Positions 9,071-17,870 of a DNA stretch of 64,000 nucleotides are shown here, piece by piece; position 1 is the stretch's first letter, and each line of letters opens with the position of its first letter. The translations under genes and the position numbers were made by a program. The notes below the pieces were generated by a model. The model was not told where the DNA came from. It made no database searches and worked only from the letters and a program-made list of their open reading frames with translations. The DNA lies in the NCBI GenBank assembly GCA_041622675.1, contig JBFJYH010000004.1, positions 1 to 64,000 on the forward strand, given 5' to 3'. Origin of the DNA: Reddybacter sp041622675. GTDB lineage: Bacteria; Pseudomonadota; Gammaproteobacteria; Pseudomonadales; Porticoccaceae.

Positions 9071-10498
9071 ATGGTAAATAAAACAAGAACCGATAGCCTC
9101 TCTTTCACTCAAAGTGTCAACCATATGGCTGATCGAGCCTTTGATGTACTGAGCATAGATCCAGGGGTTGCTGCAGCTATCAAGGCATGTTCAGCCACTT
9201 TAGAGGTGAATTTTCCAGTTGAAATTAACGGTAAAATAGAGGTGTTTACTGGTTGGCGTTCAGTTCACAGTAGTCATCGGCTACCGTCAAAAGGCGGTAT
9301 TCGTTACGCCACTATCGTTAATCAGGATGAGGTTGAAGCTCTTGCAGCACTGATGACGTACAAGTGCGCCATTGTTGATGTGCCTTTTGGTGGATCAAAG
9401 GGTGGTTTATTGATAGATCCAGCAAAATACAATCGCGAGGACATACAAAAAATCACTCGCCGTTTTGCCCGTGAGCTCATTCGTAAAGGCTTTCTTAGCC
9501 CAGCAACGAATGTTCCAGCTCCTGATATGGGAACTGGCGAGCGGGAAATGGCCTGGATTGCCGATACTTACAAGCACCTCCACCCGGAAGATGTGAACTA
9601 CGTGGGCTGCGTTACCGGTAAACCGGTCGCCCACGGCGGTATTCGTGGCCGTGCCGAGGCCACAGGGCGCGGCGTGGTCTACGTTATGCGTGAGTTTTTT
9701 CGACACCTCGACTGTGTTATTGACGCAGGTTTTACAGGGGCACTCAGTGGTAAACGGGTGATTGTTCAGGGTCTTGGGAATGTCGGCTTTCATGCGGCTA
9801 AATTACTGCAAGAAGAGGATGGCTGCCTCATTACTGCTGTTATTGAGAAAGATGGAGCATTGTTTAAAGAGGATGGCCTCGATGTTCAGGCCGTTAACGA
9901 CTATATCATCGAGCACAAAACTATTATTGGCTACCCTGGTGCCAATTTTGTGGCCGATGGTACAAGTCTACTGGAAATGGATTGCGACATTTTAATACCT
10001 GCCGCAATGGAGGGACAAATAACGCCCGCTAATGCTGAACGAGTGAAGGCGGCACTTATCGTTGAAGCCGCCAACGGCCCTATTACCTTTGAGGCGGACG
10101 AAATACTCCGCAAGCGCGGTATCACCATTCTCCCTGACGCCTACGTCAACGCGGGTGGCGTTACAGTTTCCTATTTTGAATGGGTGCGAAACCTCGCCCA
10201 CATTCGATTTGGCCGCATGGAAAGGCGTTACGACGAAATGCGTGGCGGCCATATGCTCAGTGCTATTCAAAGTATGACCGAACAGCCTATTCCCGCGTGG
10301 ATACAAAAAGAATTGGTGCACGGTGCTGACGAACTCGACCTTGTGCGCTCTGGTCTCGATGACACGATGCGTTTGTCATTTCAGCAAATTAAATCGGTGC
10401 TCGACAGTAACGACAAAGTGAGTGACTATCGTACGGCGTCTTATGTTGTGGCTATCGACAAAATCTCTCGCTCCTACCTCGATATTGGTGTGTATTAA
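9071..10498 (+). CDS. Glu/Leu/Phe/Val dehydrogenase (probable NAD(P)-dependent glutamate dehydrogenase)
   Basis: This 475-residue protein belongs to the amino-acid dehydrogenase superfamily, which interconverts an amino acid with its 2-oxo acid and ammonia. The N-terminal ELFV dimerisation domain holds KGGIRY, the catalytic Lys region MTYKCAIVDVPFGGSKGGL and PAPDMGTGEREMAW. The C-terminal Rossmann domain holds VIVQGLGNVGFHAAKLLQEE. The length and the PDMGTG motif favour glutamate dehydrogenase over leucine or phenylalanine dehydrogenase. It is monocistronic by position: a long gap lies upstream and a disrupted gene downstream. Cofactor preference cannot be read with certainty. Confidence 0.85.
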   Translation: MVNKTRTDSLSFTQSVNHMADRAFDVLSIDPGVAAAIKACSATLEVNFPVEINGKIEVFTGWRSVHSSHRLPSKGGIRYATIVNQDEVEALAALMTYKCAIVDVPFGGSKGGLLIDPAKYNREDIQKITRRFARELIRKGFLSPATNVPAPDMGTGEREMAWIADTYKHLHPEDVNYVGCVTGKPVAHGGIRGRAEATGRGVVYVMREFFRHLDCVIDAGFTGALSGKRVIVQGLGNVGFHAAKLLQEEDGCLITAVIEKDGALFKEDGLDVQAVNDYIIEHKTIIGYPGANFVADGTSLLEMDCDILIPAAMEGQITPANAERVKAALIVEAANGPITFEADEILRKRGITILPDAYVNAGGVTVSYFEWVRNLAHIRFGRMERRYDEMRGGHMLSAIQSMTEQPIPAWIQKELVHGADELDLVRSGLDDTMRLSFQQIKSVLDSNDKVSDYRTASYVVAIDKISRSYLDIGVY

Positions 10499-10611
10499 GT
10501 AGCCGCCTTGGACCCAACCAGACAAATTTGAGCGATATTTCCTTAGCCCACTTTAAACTGTTTCCGAACCCCTCTATGCTGACCTTTAACACGAACATAA
10601 GAGGGCTAGCC

Positions 10612-11650
10612 ATGTTTGCGAAAACATCTCCTTCAACTTTGCTCTGTCGTCAGCTTTTTGATCGCGATAGCTTCACCTACACTTATTTGCTTATTGACAC
10701 GACAACACATGAAGGTGCTCTGATCGATCCGGTTCTGGAACAGTTTGAGCGAGATCTTCAATATGTTGAAGAACTTGGCATTGAGTTGCTTTATGTCTGC
10801 GAAACGCATGCTCATGCTGATCACATCACCTCTGCCGGTTTACTACGCCAGAAAACGGGTGCAAAAATTGTCTTTAGCAAAGACGCGGGTATTGAGGCCA
10901 TTGATCTTGCACTGGAGGATGGTGATGAACTCCAGCTCGGCAACCACACTATTAAAGCTCTGGCCACACCAGTGGTTGCATGAGTTACCACATTCATAAC
11001 AAAGTGTTTACTGGAGATACTTTACTAATTCGCGGCTGTGGCAGAACCGATTTTCAACAGGGCGATTCACAGCAGCTTTACGACAATGTGACTCATAAGT
11101 TATTTACTCTCCCCGATGACACCATTGTCTATCCTGCCCACGACTACAAAGGTCGAACAAGCTCCAGTATTGGCGAAGAAAAACGTTGGAACCCTCGTCT
11201 TGGTGGTGGACGAAGTGCCAGTGATTTCATTAGTATCATGGATAATCTCAATCTTGATATGCCAAAGAAGATTAACGAGGCTGTGCCCGCTAATGTTGCC
11301 GTCGGTATCGATTACAATCCGCGACGATATCTCCATAACGACTTTTCGATGAGTGATCTACACAACGTCTGGCGACAACTTGGCAAAAATGAGGTGATTG
11401 TCGACAACCGACGACCTGAGGAGTTTGCCGAAGGACATGTGCCAGGGAGTTGCAATATCCCCCTAGGGACGGAAGGAGAGCATGCTGAAGAACTAAAAAC
11501 TTACAATAAAGTTATATGTATTGCCGCTCCGGACGACGGGCTCAAACAGCTCTGACCAATTTATCCCTAATTGGAGTAAACAACTTGGTCTGTGTTAGCC
11601 ATACCGGCATGGCTAACTGGATCGCCGCAGGTTATCCAGTAGAGCAATAA
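10612..11650 (+). pseudogene. Disrupted metallo-beta-lactamase/rhodanese fusion (persulfide dioxygenase-like)
   Basis: Two reading frames (10612-10983 and 10980-11555) plus an untranslated tail together make one gene. The first part has the metal motif THAHADH and stops right after IKALATP. The second begins just where the family resumes (CMSYHIHNKVFTGDTLLIRG), then has GCGRTDFQQGDSQQLY, typical of ETHE1-like persulfide dioxygenases, YPAHDYKGRT, and a rhodanese domain start (VIVDNRRPEEFAEGHVPG). The usual GHTxG metal-ligand codons are missing, which fits a 10-nt loss. Near 11540 the frame shifts again; the proper C-terminus (TGMANWIAAGYPVEQ) is read in another frame and ends at 11650. The 11555 stop is therefore premature. 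The intact enzyme would act in sulfide/persulfide oxidation. Two independent lesions make a sequencing error less likely, but it should be excluded. Confidence 0.85.
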
Positions 11651-11692
11651 GTAAAAGTAAAGTAATTACCTCTCAATAAAAAGAAAGTCATT

Positions 11693-11722
11693 AAAAAGGG
11701 CGCCAACTCGGGCGCCCTTTTT
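11693..11722. terminator. Bidirectional terminator between the MBL pseudogene and recA
   Basis: A perfect 12-bp inverted repeat, AAAAAGGGCGCC / GGCGCCCTTTTT, has a 6-nt loop. Each strand ends in a run of five T residues. It sits between two convergent genes, 16 bp from the recA stop. Confidence 0.9.
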
Positions 11723-11737
11723 AATAAAGATTGTAGA

Positions 11738-12793
11738 CTAACTTTCTAATTCGCCGGAAACACCGCTTGCCACTTCATCCTCCTTCTTCTCAGCCTCTGG
11801 ATCACCGAGTAATTGCAAACGAATATTATCTTCAATTTCTGTTGCCACTTCAGGGTGTTCACGGAGGTAGGTGCAGGAGTTAGCTTTGCCCTGCCCAATT
11901 CTATCGCCTTTGTAGGAATACCAGGCACCTGCTTTATCGACAAACCCGCACTTGACACCCAGATCAATAATTTCCCCCGGACGATTAATGCCAATGCCGT
12001 AAAGGATTTGAAACTCGGTCTGGCGAAAAGGGGGCGCCACTTTGTTTTTAACAACCTTAACACGGGTTTCGTTACCAATAATTTCGTCACCATCTTTAAC
12101 GGCACCAATGCGACGTATATCTAAGCGTACAGAGGAATAAAACTTCAGGGCATTACCGCCGGTGGTGGTTTCTGGGCTACCAAACATGACGCCAATCTTC
12201 ATGCGAATCTGGTTGATGAAAATCACCAAGCAGTTAGAGTTTTTAATGTTGCCGGTCAATTTACGCAGGGCTTGAGACATTAAACGCGCCTGTAAACCCA
12301 CATGGGTATCACCCATATCGCCTTCAATTTCTGCTTTGGGTGTCAAAGCAGCGACCGAGTCAACCACTAGCACATCAATGGCACCTGAGCGCACCAACAT
12401 ATCGGTCACTTCAAGGGCTTGCTCTCCGGTATCGGGCTGAGACAGCATCAAGTCATCAACATTAACGCCCAGCTTTTCGGCGTAAGTTGGGTCGAGCGCA
12501 TGCTCAGCATCAATAAAAGCACAGGTGCCCCCCAACTTTTGCGCCTCGGCAATGACCGATAGCGTTAAGGTGGTTTTACCCGATGATTCAGGGCCGTAAA
12601 TTTCAACTACACGACCCTGAGGTAAACCACCAATGCCGAGCGCAATATCGAGTCCCAGAGAACCTGTAGAAATCTTGGGAATGGCGACGTGCTCTTTATC
12701 ACCCATACGCATTACAGTGCCCTTGCCAAATTGTCGTTCAATTTGGCTCAGTGCGGCCTGAAGTGCTTTTTCTTTATTGGGGTCCATCGACAT
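11738..12793 (-). CDS. recA: Recombinase A
   Basis: This is a 351-residue RecA. It drives homologous strand exchange and stimulates LexA self-cleavage. The Walker A motif is GPESSGKTT, and the segment DVLVVDSVAALTP carries the Walker B strand. The DNA-binding L2 region GGNALKFYSSVRLDIRR is present, and the C-terminus is acidic as usual. A longer frame begins at 12811, but the ATG at 12793 (MSMDPNKEKAL) has GAGG 9 nt upstream, so I chose it. A LexA box lies 120 bp upstream. The usual recX neighbour is not directly downstream. Confidence 0.98.
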   Translation of the reverse strand: MSMDPNKEKALQAALSQIERQFGKGTVMRMGDKEHVAIPKISTGSLGLDIALGIGGLPQGRVVEIYGPESSGKTTLTLSVIAEAQKLGGTCAFIDAEHALDPTYAEKLGVNVDDLMLSQPDTGEQALEVTDMLVRSGAIDVLVVDSVAALTPKAEIEGDMGDTHVGLQARLMSQALRKLTGNIKNSNCLVIFINQIRMKIGVMFGSPETTTGGNALKFYSSVRLDIRRIGAVKDGDEIIGNETRVKVVKNKVAPPFRQTEFQILYGIGINRPGEIIDLGVKCGFVDKAGAWYSYKGDRIGQGKANSCTYLREHPEVATEIEDNIRLQLLGDPEAEKKEDEVASGVSGELES

Positions 12794-12912
12794 CGTTTTA
12801 TACCTCTTCAACCAGTGTCATGTGTGTGTTCATCTAGCTTAAGTTGCCATCGTAGCAGAGGCTCTGCCCCTCCTCCAATGTAGAGACATCAGCTTAAAGG
12901 AAAAGCAGATAA

Positions 12913-12928
12913 CTGTATAGTCATACAG
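12913..12928 (-). promoter_or_regulatory. LexA (SOS) box of recA
   Basis: The 16-mer CTGTATAGTCATACAG matches the gammaproteobacterial consensus CTG-N10-CAG with a TATA-rich centre. It lies 120 bp upstream of the recA start, so recA is expected to be derepressed on DNA damage. Confidence 0.88.
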
Positions 12929-12951
12929 TAAAATATAATCAGGGCAAATAG

Positions 12952-12980
12952 TTGACCTCGTCTGCAACAGCGGATAGTTT
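12952..12980 (+). promoter_or_regulatory. Putative promoter of the epoxide hydrolase gene
   Basis: TTGACC (12952-12957), a 17-bp spacer and TAGTTT (12975-12980) form a moderate sigma-70-like pair 47 bp before the ATG at 13028. It is a consensus match only. It lies next to the recA LexA box, so the SOS operator could in principle affect it. Confidence 0.4.
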
Positions 12981-13027
12981 AATAGTATGCACACTAACAA
13001 AAATACCAAACTAACAGTAGGCTCAAC

Positions 13028-14170
13028 ATGACCAACGATGCCATCAGGCCCTTCAATATTGCCGTAAGCGACGAAATCCTCGACGATTTAAAGCGCAGGC
13101 TAGCCAATACGCGTTGGCCCGAAAAAGAAACCGTTAACGACTGGACCCAGGGTATTCCTCTAGCGTATACCCAAGAAATCTGTAACTACTGGCTCAATAA
13201 TTATGATTGGCGAGCGCGAGAGGCGTTACTCAATAAGCACCCTCAATTCATGACTGAACTCAATGGCCTCGACATCCATTTCATCCATGCACGCTCACCT
13301 CACCCAGAAGCTCGTCCATTGTTAATGACCCACGGCTGGCCAGGCTCTATCGTCGAGTTTCAGAAAGTGATCGGCCCCTTAATTGATCCGGTGGCCCATG
13401 GTGGCGATGCTGAAGACGCTTTTCATGTAGTGTGCCCTGCCCTGCCGGGCTATGGTTTTTCCGGCAAACCAATAAAGGCTGGATGGAGCGTTGAAAAAAT
13501 AGCCGAGACCTGGAATCAGCTCATGCTCAGACTGGGCTACGACGCCTATTTCGCCCAAGGTGGTGACTGGGGGGCTGTCGTAACAGCTGCTATAGGCATG
13601 CAAAACCTAGGCAACTGTTTGGGAATTCATCTCAATATGGTGATTGTCGAACCCGACCCCACAACGTTCGACGATCTAACACTTCTTGAACAAAGTGCGC
13701 TGGCCGGCATGCAATATTATGACGATCACGACTCCGGCTACTCTAAGCAACAGAGTACTCGCCCACAAACACTTGGTTACGGCTTGAGTGACTCTCCTGT
13801 CGGGCAAATGGCCTGGATACTTGAAAAGTACTGGGCGTGGATGGACTGCGATGGCCATCCCGAAAATGTGCTGAGTAAGGATGAGTTACTGGACAATATT
13901 ATGCTCTACTGGTGTAACGCTAGTGCAGCCTCCTCTGCTCGCCTCTACTGGGAGAGTTTTAACAACTTGTCAAGAGACGAAATTATGCTTGCCACTGGTT
14001 GTAGTGTTTATCCGAAAGAGATTTTCCGTTCCTCTCGGCGCTGGGCTGAGCGGCGCTTTAAATGCCTCATCCACTGGAATGAATTAGACAAGGGTGGCCA
14101 TTTTGCAGCGTTTGAAGTACCAGAGACCTTCATTAAGGAAGTGCGTAACTGTTTCCGACAGTTGCGTTAG
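13028..14170 (+). CDS. Epoxide hydrolase (EHN domain plus alpha/beta hydrolase)
   Basis: This 380-residue protein has the N-terminal epoxide-hydrolase domain (about residues 5-110; FNIAVSDEILDDLKRRLANT, then TRWPE and a DWRA segment) followed by an alpha/beta-hydrolase fold. The oxyanion motif is THGWPGS. The nucleophile is the Asp in QGGDWGAVV (about residue 178), and the catalytic His is in GGHFAAFEVPE (about residue 358). The family, related to microsomal and juvenile-hormone epoxide hydrolases, converts epoxides to diols in detoxification or hydrocarbon catabolism. It is a stand-alone gene and its substrate cannot be told from sequence. Confidence 0.88.
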   Translation: MTNDAIRPFNIAVSDEILDDLKRRLANTRWPEKETVNDWTQGIPLAYTQEICNYWLNNYDWRAREALLNKHPQFMTELNGLDIHFIHARSPHPEARPLLMTHGWPGSIVEFQKVIGPLIDPVAHGGDAEDAFHVVCPALPGYGFSGKPIKAGWSVEKIAETWNQLMLRLGYDAYFAQGGDWGAVVTAAIGMQNLGNCLGIHLNMVIVEPDPTTFDDLTLLEQSALAGMQYYDDHDSGYSKQQSTRPQTLGYGLSDSPVGQMAWILEKYWAWMDCDGHPENVLSKDELLDNIMLYWCNASAASSARLYWESFNNLSRDEIMLATGCSVYPKEIFRSSRRWAERRFKCLIHWNELDKGGHFAAFEVPETFIKEVRNCFRQLR

Positions 14171-14881
14171 ACCTGCTCTAGGGCGCTATTATTTGCATTC
14201 TTGCTTATATAAAAGCCCAGCCACCGACAAAATCGTGACTATGGCGGTGAATTTCGCTTCAGCCCCCCGTTGTTAAAGAAGGTAAACTCGGTGGTCCACA
14301 GTAAACTCATGGCGCGTCAATTCCTAGGCTGCATAAACGCGAATCTCCTTGCACAGTACACTGTAGCAGCCTAGTTCACCGGTGAATCAGTACGCTGAGC
14401 CATGGTCAGCCGATTCGCCTTGGATGCAGTGCGATCATCAGTGAGCCATAGCGGATCTTGGCTACACAATGTCTCACCAAGCCAGCTAATGAACAGATAC
14501 TCTCTTACGGGGGAACTTTCCTTGATTCAACATCTGTGTAGCCGCAGATACCGCTTCGCGGGTTTAGATGCTAATTTGAAAACTCGAAAAATTGCACATC
14601 TAATCGAGGCCAGCTTGATTCGCTTCCGGAGACACTTTAATAACCCCTTGATGAGCTAGCCATCGGGGGGATGAAAAAAATTAAAATACTAAGCTATTTG
14701 CCGAAGCTATTATCCATAAAAATACTAGAATCCCGCTTTATTTAGCGCGTTAATTGATTAATTAAGGTTAATGGTGGATTGGATAGTTGATGTTCTAAAT
14801 ATTGTATTCTGAAAAATAACTATCTCATTTCCAAAAAGGAGAGGAAACGCCTTAACGATATAAGCCGTTGTTCGTGTTTAT
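14171..14881. other. Intergenic region, no gene supported
   Basis: About 710 bp follow the epoxide hydrolase. An 85-codon plus-strand frame (14402-14659) has no ribosome site and no recognisable family, and I do not call it. A 9-bp inverted repeat, CTAGGCTGC (14324-14332) and GCAGCCTAG (14366-14374), encloses 33 nt. The last 250 bp are A+T-rich and lead into a very strong plus-strand terminator. The sequence just before it includes AAAAAGGAGAGGAAACGCC (about 14834-14852) and may belong to a small RNA. The region has the look of decayed sequence, but no transposase remnant was recognised. Confidence 0.45.
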
Positions 14882-14930
14882 GAGTGCTATTTCTCTAGTA
14901 CCTAGAGAAATAGCACTCTATTTTATTTTG
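14882..14930 (+). terminator. Strong orphan plus-strand terminator hairpin
   Basis: A perfect 17-bp inverted repeat (14882-14898 / 14902-14918) with a 3-nt loop is followed by TATTTTATTTT. The T-rich tail is on the plus-strand side only. The nearest plus-strand gene ends at 14170, more than 700 bp earlier, and the minus-strand gene ending at 14952 has no T-tract on its side. Confidence 0.75.
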
Positions 14931-14951
14931 GCTAATCACAATAATTAAGTG

Positions 14952-16166
14952 TCAGGCCACCAAGCTATGAATCAAGGTTTCACATTCGTTTTGGTCCATC
15001 ATTTTTGGCACAGGCATTCCGGAGCCTTCTTTTACAGCTCTCGCGGCGATGGCAGTAATATCTGAAATTTTAATCGCCTCAAGGGTAGTACCGATACCGA
15101 AAGATTCGTTAAGCTGCACGATGGCTTCAATAAATCTATCCGCTTTTGTGCTAACAGAATCACTGGGTAAACTCAGGGCAAGCATATCAGCCAGCTCAGC
15201 CAGACGGTCTTCAACTTTATCTTTTGAGAAGCGAAGTACTTCTGGTAACACCACGGCATTTGCCCAACCATGAGGCGTGCTGTACCAGGCGCCAAATTGA
15301 TGCGCAATGGCGTGTACATAACCAACCGCGCCAGTATTAATCGCGATACCGGCGTAGTAAGCGGCGACCGACACCTGCTCACGCGCTTCGAGATTGCCAC
15401 CATTGGAGTAGGCGATAGGCAAATATTTGAAGAGCATTTCTATCGCTTGTTTAGCGTAACTATCACTACCGGAAGTAGCCCAGGTACTAATAAATGCCTC
15501 AATGGCATGGGTCAAAGCATCCATACCTGTAGCTGCTGTAATGGCAGGAGGTAGGCCAGTAATCAAATCGGGGTCAAGTGCAATCGCCTTGGGTGTAACT
15601 TTTGGGTCGGCGATAAAAAACTTTTCGTGAGTAACAGCATCAGAAACTACCGCACCAAAAGTGACTTCAGAGCCTGTACCCGATGTGGTTGGGATTGCAA
15701 ACAGGGGAATCGGTTCTTTTTTAACTTTGTAGTAACCCACTACTTTTTGCGATTTACCACCGTTGGTTGCCGCAGCAGCGATAGTTTTCGCGGCATCGAT
15801 TGAAGAACCACCACCAATGGCCAAAATAGCATCGCAACTATATTTTAACTGCATAGCCAGACCATCTTCAATCAGATCTAAGGTCGGGTCAGGCAACACG
15901 CCATCAAACAATATGACCTCAACCCCTTTCTGCTTAAAAACATCGGAGGCCTTAGCCACGATACCTAACTCAACCAAAGGCTTGTCTGTCACAATGAGGA
16001 CCTTGGATACGTTGAGACCACTAATATGGGTACATAATTTCGCGGTACTACCCGACCCGACAAAGGTCAATGGGCCGGGGGCTGACGGAAGTACCCCCAT
16101 GATGGATTTAAACGCTTTCATTTTCGCTTTATTGGCGACTAGGGCTAACACTTTTTCTTTTTCCAT
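14952..16166 (-). CDS. Iron-containing alcohol dehydrogenase
   Basis: This 404-residue protein belongs to the group III Fe-dependent alcohol dehydrogenases. The NAD(P)-binding region holds ILAIGGGSSIDAAKTIAAAA and the IPTTSGTGSE motif. The metal ligands are visible in MDALTHAIEAFIS, VHAIAHQFGAWY and TPHGWANAVV. It would interconvert an alcohol and an aldehyde. An N-terminal extension of about 20 residues precedes the usual start. GGAAG lies just before the ATG. It is separated from the acyl-CoA dehydrogenase array by 456 bp containing several palindromes, so it probably has its own promoter. A role with the array is only a guess from position. Confidence 0.87.
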   Translation of the reverse strand: MEKEKVLALVANKAKMKAFKSIMGVLPSAPGPLTFVGSGSTAKLCTHISGLNVSKVLIVTDKPLVELGIVAKASDVFKQKGVEVILFDGVLPDPTLDLIEDGLAMQLKYSCDAILAIGGGSSIDAAKTIAAAATNGGKSQKVVGYYKVKKEPIPLFAIPTTSGTGSEVTFGAVVSDAVTHEKFFIADPKVTPKAIALDPDLITGLPPAITAATGMDALTHAIEAFISTWATSGSDSYAKQAIEMLFKYLPIAYSNGGNLEAREQVSVAAYYAGIAINTGAVGYVHAIAHQFGAWYSTPHGWANAVVLPEVLRFSKDKVEDRLAELADMLALSLPSDSVSTKADRFIEAIVQLNESFGIGTTLEAIKISDITAIAARAVKEGSGMPVPKMMDQNECETLIHSLVA

Positions 16167-16519
16167 TTCTCTTCCTTAATAATAAAATTGTTAATAAATG
16201 ATGTTTCGCCCTTGTGCTCCTCATAGACGTAAGACCTTTAATCATTGTCCTCTATCAACAGCACAATAGATTAAAACAGGGAAAGGTGGTGTGAAGAACG
16301 TTGGACGAGTCTAAAAAACGGACATTATTCTGCAGCCCTTGAAGAGCTAAGTAAATAGCATTACTGGTTATTTAGCTGAATCAATATTGGAATGGCTGAA
16401 TGGAATAGCCAAATCTATTGGACTAATCCAATTCGCCGAATTTAGGCTCACATTAGTTTTTTATCATCAATCGACACTCTATTTAACGTATAGAGCTGTA
16501 CCAATAAGCTGTTGGCGGT

Positions 16520-16554
16520 AATGTCTCAGGTGACTTTCATATGGCTGAGACATT
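16520..16554. repeat. 10-bp inverted repeat
   Basis: AATGTCTCAG (16520-16529) and CTGAGACATT (16545-16554) are perfectly complementary around 15 nt. There is no clear T-tract on either side. It could be an RNA hairpin protecting the 3' end of the array transcript or a protein-binding site. Confidence 0.55.
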
Positions 16555-16567
16555 GCTGGGAACCTAT

Positions 16568-16602
16568 TTGAAGGCCCGAATAGTGCTCATTCGAGCCTTC
16601 AA
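16568..16602 (-). terminator. Probable terminator or 3' hairpin of the acyl-CoA dehydrogenase operon
   Basis: TTGAAGGCCCGAAT (16568-16581) pairs with ATTCGAGCCTTCAA (16589-16602) with one mismatch and a 7-nt loop. It starts 20 bp past the stop of the last gene of the array. The T-tract on the minus strand is weak, so termination may be inefficient. Confidence 0.5.
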
Positions 16603-16622
16603 TTTTGGTAATCCACCAAAAA

Positions 16623-17786
16623 TTAATAGGACTTGGGTAAACCCATCACGTGTTGGGCAATATAGTTCAGTACCATTTCACTATTTAGCGGTGCTGTTTT
16701 GAGCAAGCGCGCTACCGGGTAGAGATCAAAAATCCCGTATTCTTTGGTGAAACCATTGCCACCAAAACACTGTAACGAGGCATCAATAGCATGCATCGCG
16801 GCTTCTGCGGCCGAATACTTGGACATGTTGGCTTCGGCACCGCAGGATTCACCTTTGTCGAACAAACTCGCCGCTTTGAGGGTCATCAATGATGACATTT
16901 CAATTTCAGTTTTCGCCTTCGCGAGTGGGTGTTGCAAGGCTTGATAGGCACCGATAGGACCATTAAACACTACCCGGTCATTGGCGTATTCAACCGCGCG
17001 ATCCATGGCATAGCGACCGAGACCATTGGCCACAGCCGCCAGGATAATACGCTCCGGGTTGAGTGATTCAAAGAGAATATCGAAGCCCCTACCCACTTCG
17101 CCAAGGACGTCTTCAGGGCCAATATCAACATCGTCAAAAAACACCTGATATTGCCATTCGGGAATGGGAATGCTGACATCAATCGGTTGTACTGAAACAC
17201 CGGGGGCATTTCTATCAACGATTAAAAGAGTAAAACCGTCGGTCTTGCGATCGACTTCATCAAAGGCTTTATTACGGCTGACGACCAGCATGTAGTCAGA
17301 GCCACCGGCATCGGTAATAAATGTCTTGGCTCCATTTAATTTATAGCGACCATCACCAGTTTCTCTGATCATGGTATTGGTTTTCATCGTGTTGGTGCCG
17401 GCCGTTGGCTCGGTAATGGCAAAGCAAAAACGAATATCACCACGACAACCAGCGGGCAAATATTTTTGTTTTTGCTCTTCAGTACCGTGGTCGCCAATGG
17501 GTGAAAGCGACATGGTCGCACCAACAACCAAGCTTAAAAGAGGAATACCTTGGTTCGACAAACCCTCCTGAAAAAGGACCATTTCGGTCATGCCCAGACC
17601 CGCCCCACCATAGGCTTCGGGCACCATAAGACCAACAAAACCATCCTCGGCGACTTTTTGATACATGGCCGTGGGAAATTCGCGGCGCTCAGCGCAATCG
17701 GTCCAATATTTACGGTCGAAATCTTTAGCGAGATTCGTACCGTACTCGTAAATCATTTGCTGTTCTTCGCTGAGATTAAAGTCCAT
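16623..17786 (-). CDS. Acyl-CoA dehydrogenase, array member 1 (promoter-distal)
   Basis: This 387-residue flavoprotein would oxidise an acyl-CoA at C2-C3 and pass electrons to ETF. FAD/substrate motifs are CFAITEPTAGTNT and TFITDAGGSDYML. The C-terminal domain has FNGPIGAYQALQHPLAKAK and CFGGNGFTKEYGIFDLYP. Where most family members have the catalytic YEGT, this protein reads APLNSEM. A Glu in LNPERI (about residue 240) matches the helix-G base position of isovaleryl- and long-chain acyl-CoA dehydrogenases, so that is my inferred base. Of two adjacent ATGs I chose 17786, which matches the paralogues and gives better ribosome-site spacing. It is the last gene of a five-gene tandem array; the substrate is unknown. 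Confidence 0.88.
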   Translation of the reverse strand: MDFNLSEEQQMIYEYGTNLAKDFDRKYWTDCAERREFPTAMYQKVAEDGFVGLMVPEAYGGAGLGMTEMVLFQEGLSNQGIPLLSLVVGATMSLSPIGDHGTEEQKQKYLPAGCRGDIRFCFAITEPTAGTNTMKTNTMIRETGDGRYKLNGAKTFITDAGGSDYMLVVSRNKAFDEVDRKTDGFTLLIVDRNAPGVSVQPIDVSIPIPEWQYQVFFDDVDIGPEDVLGEVGRGFDILFESLNPERIILAAVANGLGRYAMDRAVEYANDRVVFNGPIGAYQALQHPLAKAKTEIEMSSLMTLKAASLFDKGESCGAEANMSKYSAAEAAMHAIDASLQCFGGNGFTKEYGIFDLYPVARLLKTAPLNSEMVLNYIAQHVMGLPKSY

Positions 17787-17870
17787 CATTTACTCCACTC
17801 TTTAGGGCTAATCTGGAGCACTGGCTCCAATTGAACGCCGCGGTTAACAGCGGCGTTATTGATAAGGTTG

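Larger units (their letters stand above)
16167..16622. other. Palindrome-rich spacer between Fe-ADH and the acyl-CoA dehydrogenase array
   Basis: There is no gene in these 456 bp. They contain a palindrome ATTGGA-N4-TCCAAT (16417-16432) and the two large hairpins listed separately (16520-16554 and 16568-16602). The half nearer 16166 should hold the promoter of the Fe-ADH gene, and the half nearer 16622 the 3' end of the acyl-CoA dehydrogenase transcript. Confidence 0.55.

Noticed and set aside
10980..11555. Independent 191-residue protein downstream of the MBL fragment
   Set aside because: It begins in mid-domain of the metallo-beta-lactamase fold and continues the upstream fragment, so it is part of one broken gene.
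14324..14374. 9-bp inverted repeat as insertion-sequence ends
   Set aside because: Only 33 nt lie between the arms, with no target duplication or transposase; a hairpin is the simpler reading.
14402..14659. 85-codon frame as a hypothetical or transposase remnant
   Set aside because: There is no ribosome site, no recognisable motif and no terminal repeats around it.
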